The position numbers were made by a program, and so were the translations under genes. Below, piece by piece: positions 58,901 through 64,000 of a stretch of DNA of 64,000 bases; within the stretch, counting starts at the first letter, position 1, and each line of letters opens with the position of its first letter. The notes under the pieces were generated by a model that did not search any database, was not told the origin of the DNA, and saw only the letters and a list, made by a program, of their open reading frames with translations. Source of the DNA: Rhytidiadelphus loreus (taxonomy: Eukaryota > Streptophyta > Bryopsida > Hypnales > Hylocomiaceae); the NCBI GenBank assembly GCA_947034895.1, contig OX344765.1, positions 16,311,001-16,375,000 of the forward strand. Direction: 5' to 3'.

Positions 58901-61900
58901 TTACTAGCGGAAATCCAACTAGTTATCATTCCTTTTCTTTTCGAGACAACGCCCTTTTCCATAAAGTAAATGACGGGTCACAGGTTAGTACACTATCTAA
59001 AAATTAAAAAAATTGGTTGGTCAAAATGATGCCTTTTGTTCTAATATCCTCCTCCTATCTAGATGGCAATTGTCTCGGTTACCTTCTTCCTAGGCTCAAC
59101 TCTCCATGCAATCTATGGTGGTGGTTGTTTATTTTCATTTATACTCTATTATCGTTATTATTATTATTCCACATAAGACCAAATTGCTTAGTCCATTTTG
59201 TCAATGAAATAATAAGCAGTCTGGTTTTAGTGATTAATGATGTTTGAAGGTATTTTAATTCTTTTTGACATCATGCTTTCCACTTTCATTCAAAATTAGT
59301 CCGTGAAAATAGGCTAGTTATAATGCTATCTTTAATTTGAAGAACCTCCATTGATCTATAATGCCCTTGTCTCCCCGACTTCTAGCTAGGCTCCATTATC
59401 CATAGGAACTAAATTGATTGGTATTCCTTTTCTTCAAATCCATATCATTTTTCAGAAGAAATATAAGAAAATTGTCTAGGCAATGCATTGAATGGAGATT
59501 GAACGCCTTTGATGATGATTTGATTTATTTTGATTCCCTACTTTTGACTCGAAATCAATTTTTGTTGGTCCAAGTTGGCGACTCCAAAATTCCAAATGAT
59601 GTATTTTGCTTTCCTATTCTCCACCAAACAAAAAGGCAGCTGTCTCCTGGGCCTTCTTCCTAAATTTAACTATTAGCAAAAATATAATTGATTGTCATTC
59701 CTTTTCTTTTCATGACAATGCCCTTTTCCAGAAAGTAAATGATGGATCAATCCACTGTCCAAAAATTAAAAAATTTGGTTGGTCAAAATGATTTCTTTTG
59801 TCCAATATCCTCGTCCTACTTAGATGGCAATTGTCCCCACATTCTACTTTCTAGGCTCAACTCTTCATGTGATCTAAGGTGATTGTCATTCATTTTCAAA
59901 TATTTCCTACTATTATTCTAAATTAAAGCAAATTGCTTAGTCAATTTAGTGGATGAAATAATAGACACTATAATTTTAATGACTAATGATGTTTGAAGAT
60001 ATTTTAATTTCTTTTGACTCCCTGCTTTCCACTTTCATTCTAAACATGTTGGTGAAAATAAGCTAGTCATAATGATGACTTTAATGTGAAGAACCACCTC
60101 AATCTGGATTGCCATTGACCAACGGTCTTCTAGGGAGGCTCTATTATCTACGGGAACTAAATTCATTGGTATTCCTTTTCTTCAAATCCACATCATTTTT
60201 CATAAGAAATATAAAAATATTGTCTAGTCAACGTAGTCAATGGAGACTGAAGGTCCTTGATGATGATTTAATTTCTTTTGATTCCCCACTTTTGATTGGA
60301 ATTTGATATTCGTAGGTTCAAGTTGGCGACTCCAAATTTCCAAATTATGTCTTTTACTTTCCTATTCTCCACCAACCAAAAAGGCAGTTGTTCCCCATGC
60401 CTTCTTTCTACGTTCAATTGGTAGCAGAAATCCAATTGATTGTCATACCTTTTCTTTTCATTCACAACGCGCTTTCCTAGAGAGTTAATGACGGATTAGT
60501 ACACTACTCAAAAATTAAAAATTTTGATTGGTCAAAATAATGTCTTTTGTTCCGATATCCTCCTCCTACCTAGATGCCAATTGTCTCGCATTCATCTTTT
60601 GATTTTCAACTTTCTATGTAATCTAAAGTGATTGTTATTCATTTTCATTTAATCTACACTATTATTGCGTAGTCTATTTAGGCAATGAAGTAACTGACAC
60701 TCGAATTTTAATAACTAATTATATTTGAAGGTATTTTAATTTCTTTTGACTACCTGCTTTCCACTTTCATTCAAAATAATTTCGTGAAAATAGGCTAGTT
60801 ATAATGTTATCTTTAATTTGAAGAACCTCCACCAATCTGGACTGCCCTTGTCCCCCAGACTTCTAGCTAGGCTTCATTATTGATGGGAATTAAATTGATT
60901 AGTATTCCTTTTCTTTTAATTCACATCATTTTTCATAAGAAATAAAAAAAAATTGTCTAGTCAATGCAGTCAATGGAGATTGAAGGTCTTTGGTGATGAT
61001 TTGATTTCTTTTGATTTCCTACTTTTGACTAGAATGCAATGTTTGTTGGTCCAAATTGGCGACTTCAAAATTCCAAATGATGTATTTTGCTTTCCTATTC
61101 TCCACCAACCGAGAAGGCAGTTGTCTCCCATGCCTTCTTCCTACGTTCAATTGGTAGTGGAAATCCAATTGATTGTCAATCATTTTTTTCTCATTCACAA
61201 TGCCCTTTCTCAGAAAATAAACGACGAGTAAGTATACTATCTAAAAATTAAAGAAATTGGTTGATCAAAATGATGTCTTTTGTTCAAATATCCTCCTCAT
61301 GCCTAGATGGCAATGGTCTCCGCTACCTTCTTCCTAGGCTCAACTCTCCCTGCGATCTAAGGTGGTTGTTATATATTTTCATTTATTCTACACTATTATT
61401 CCAAATTAGAGCAAATTGCTTAGTCAATTTAGTAGATGAAGTAATAGACACTATAATTTAAATGACTAATCATGTTGGAAGAAATTTTTCATTTTTTTTG
61501 ACCACCTCCTTTCTACTTTCATTCAAAATTAGTCTGTGAAAACAAGCTAGTCATAATGATGTCTTTAATTTGAAGAACCTCCATCAATCTAGAATGCCCT
61601 TGTCCCCCGGACTTCTAGCTAGGCTCCATTATCCATGGGAACTAAATCGATTGGTATTCCTTTTCTTTTTATCCATATCATTTTTCAGAAGAAATATAAG
61701 AAAATTGTCTAGTCAATGCAGTGAATGGAGATTAAATGCCTTTGATGATGATTTGATTTCTTTTGATTCCCTACTTTTGACTGGAATTCAATATTTCTTG
61801 GTCTAAGTTGAAGACTCCAAAATTCCAAAAGATGTCTTTTCTTGTCCTATTCTCCACCAACCTAGAAGGCAGCTATGGCCCCTAGGCCTTCTTCCTAGGT

Positions 61901-62410
61901 TCAACTGCTTGTGGACATCTAATTGATTGTCATTCATTTTCTTTTCATGACAACGTCCTTTCCTAGAAAATAAATGACGGGTCAAAACACTAGTCAAAAA
62001 TTAAAAAATTTGGATGGTGAAAATGATTTTTTTTGTTCAAATATCCTCCTCCTACCTAGATGGCCAATGTCATCACAATCTTCTTCCTAGGCTCAACTCT
62101 CCATGTGATCTAAGGTGGTTGTTATATGTTTTCATTTATTCCACATTATTATTCTAAATTAGACCAAATTGTATAGTCTAATTAGTGGAAGAAGTAATAC
62201 ACACTCTAATTTTAATGATTAATGATGTTTGAAGATATTTTAATTTCTTTTGACTCCTTGCTTTCCACTTTCATTCAAAATAAATCTGTGAAAATAGACT
62301 AGTCATAATGATGTCTTTAATTTGAAGAACCTCCACGAATCTAGAATGCCCTTGTCCCCGGGCCTTTTTGCTAGGCTTCATTATCTATGGGAACTAAATT
62401 GATTTGTATT
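55985..62410 (+). repeat. trimeric higher-order satellite, about 755-bp unit, 8.5 copies
   Basis: The same subunit (TTGGT(C/A)AAAATGATGTCTTTTG onward) starts at 55993, 56743, 57499, 58261, 59017, 59779, 60528, 61261 and 62014. This gives spacings of 733-762 bp. Inside each unit three related subunits of about 250 bp follow in fixed order. One continues into CCTCCTCCTACCTAGATGG, the second into GAAGAACCTCCACCAATCTA, and the third into TTTGCTTTCCTATTCTCC. Each ends with a TTTGATTCCCTACTTTTGAC-like block. The order is kept while the subunits differ, which defines a higher-order repeat. Short open frames recur but are not conserved. Confidence 0.92.
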
Positions 62411-64000
62411 CACTAGAAATAAACCGTGTTAAAATCCCTGAAAACATGTCACCTTGTTTTTGATGAGTTCCCGTTTCAAAATAAAGTCAAAATGTAGAAA
62501 AACACAGAAAAAGCATTTCCTTATGAAAATGAGAAGAGGTGAGTGCCCTTAGAAGATCATAAAAGGGCATCCTTTCTCCTCTCAAATCACCCTTCTAGCC
62601 ATTTTTTTGGCTTTGTAAACATGTTGGTCCATTAAACATGGACTTTTGGCCATTTTGAGCCAAAGTTGTAAACATGGTTTTTTGGAGCATTTCAAGCTCC
62701 TTTTGTTGCTATTTTGTGAGCCTTGAAGGACATTGGAGTCCCTTCAAGTCTTATTTGTTGTCTTTGTACTTGTTTTTTGAAGTATTTGGCAACATTTGGT
62801 TTGTATTTTGGTTGTACTAACTCTTGTTTGAGTATATTTGTTGTTCTTTCAAGTCCTTGTTTAGGACTTGAGTATTTTGCACTAATCTTAGAGGATTCTT
62901 TCCTTATGACTAGTAATGCCGCTTAGGAAAAACCTTTAGCTTGTTATGGTTATGTTTTTTTGTACTAACTTCTTGTACTAACACGTCTTGGGGATAGTTG
63001 TTATACTAACACTAACGTGGTAGATGGAGTTGTACTAACATTGTTGATTCCATCCTAGTTTTAATTTTCCTTTGTCAAACCTTTGTGTTATTCCCCATGC
63101 TTACCATTCCACAACAATGCTTTGACTTTGATCTTTAGGATTTGATAGGAATTTAGTGGGTTTTTGGAAACACGACGAAGCTATAGTCTTTCATACTTAG
63201 AATTTTAGAGACATTACAAAACAAAGCAGAGCTTTAATCTCAAGTTCTTTAGTATTTTGTCAAAATTCTTAAAGCATAGCTAAACTTTGAACCTTAGAGT
63301 CTTAGAAAAATTCCTCAAAAAATAATATGTTTGCTTGTTCACCAAGTTAGTATCTAAAAGGATTTAGTAGAAGTTTCCCAATTAGTAGAAAATAGAGTTA
63401 GAGTATAATTTCCACTCTTTCAAGCCTTTTGTCATAGCCACATAAAATTTAGATTTTTAAGGGCTACCCTTGGTGTTCAAATTTTTTTCCATAAACATTG
63501 TGTTAAAGATTACGAATTAGAAAGAAAGGTGGGAGATTTTAAGTCAAATCACTACAGTCAATTAAGGGTCTATCCAACAATTAGAAAGGGAAAAAAAACC
63601 CATGGCTAGGGAGTCCAATTGACTACTATCGGAGGAGCCACTGACTGAGCCCAATTAAAAGCTATCCGGGTGTCAAGTGTCGTGGGCGGGTATCAACTAC
63701 TATTGGGTTAGATATCAACCAGCTGCTGCCGGGGAAGCCACCAATTGCTAGCGGGTATCAACTAACTACTGCAGGGGGGCAGTTGCAAGAAACACCTACC
63801 GATTTTCGTTCAAAACGGCAATTTCACTCCTGTTCGTGGATTTTGGAATAATTTTTTTTTAAATAAAAAAAAATATGGATAATGTGTAAAGCATTAAAAA
63901 AATGATATGTGCAAAAATTCAGACCTAAATTTTTTTTATCTCTAAGAGTTATGCACGGTCAAAGAGGGTTGAAAAATGGAAGAAAATAGACAGTTTGGAA
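62411..64000 (+). mobile_element. probable transposon starting at satellite edge, continues past window
   Basis: The satellite monomer is cut within TTGAT(T/G)TGTATT and is followed directly by CACTAGAAATAAACCGTG, a CACTA-like start. The rest to the window end is non-coding. It includes a stretch at about 63640-63790 where GGTATCAAC(C/T)A recurs three times. The other end is not in view, so the class is tentative. Confidence 0.35.

Noticed and set aside
55993..62014. Recurrent open frames of 60-90 codons (MVKMMSFVP..., FKSTSFF...) within the satellite
   Set aside because: They recur because the DNA repeats. Frames are broken differently in each unit, no codon bias is visible, and many start at non-ATG codons.
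45516..62410. Regularly spaced repeats considered as a CRISPR array
   Set aside because: Units are about 250-755 bp with diverged repeats and no short spacers, and the host is eukaryotic.
1..64000. tRNA, rRNA or other structured RNA genes
   Set aside because: No cloverleaf with A/B boxes or ribosomal core sequence was noticed by eye; a covariance-model scan would be decisive.

Overview
This is nuclear DNA from a eukaryote, almost certainly a land plant or close streptophyte relative. Genes have many short GT-AG introns. They encode a plant-type LpxA, a plant-type C2/EF-hand phosphatidylserine decarboxylase and a cyanobacterial-type F420-0:glutamyl-ligase homologue. Gene-poor AT-rich DNA is full of plant-type DNA transposons and satellite. 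The small introns, the single large protease-fold exon and the CofE-like gene make me lean to a seedless plant, but this is inference and I cannot name a species.

Layout. 1-3.1 kb: AT-rich, no gene. 3.3-25.4 kb: a compact gene island. On the minus strand lie lpxA (11 exons, 390 codons, every splice phase closes) and, just upstream, an unidentified minus-strand gene (7.9-8.9 kb). A shared promoter region with a perfect 24-bp palindrome separates that gene from the plus-strand CofE-like gene (16 exons, 431 codons). This runs tail-to-tail into the minus-strand PSD2/3-type gene (22 exons, 750 codons). Four related hairpin MITEs lie in introns of the last two genes.

25.4-36.6 kb: AT-rich transposon graveyard with piggyBac-like (TTAA) elements, a nested hAT-like MITE and a decayed coding remnant. 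36.7-37.8 kb: a trypsin-fold exon in which the nucleophile position appears to be lost. 40.8-42.9 kb: a small unidentified minus-strand gene reconstructed from seven phase-compatible exons. 45.5-62.4 kb: a large satellite array, built from about 250-bp monomers, that becomes a trimeric higher-order repeat of about 755 bp in its right half. CACTA, piggyBac-like and hAT-like elements and a 3.9-kb unclassified insertion interrupt it. 62.4-64 kb: another probable transposon beginning at the satellite edge.

The recognised genes are housekeeping lipid and organelle functions, and I see no operon-like pathway. The most distinctive features are the trimeric satellite, the family of TTAA-flanked piggyBac-like elements with readable empty sites, and several gene oddities: a protease-fold protein lacking its Ser, a heptad-repeat tail on PSD, a 25-nt exon and two GC-AG introns.
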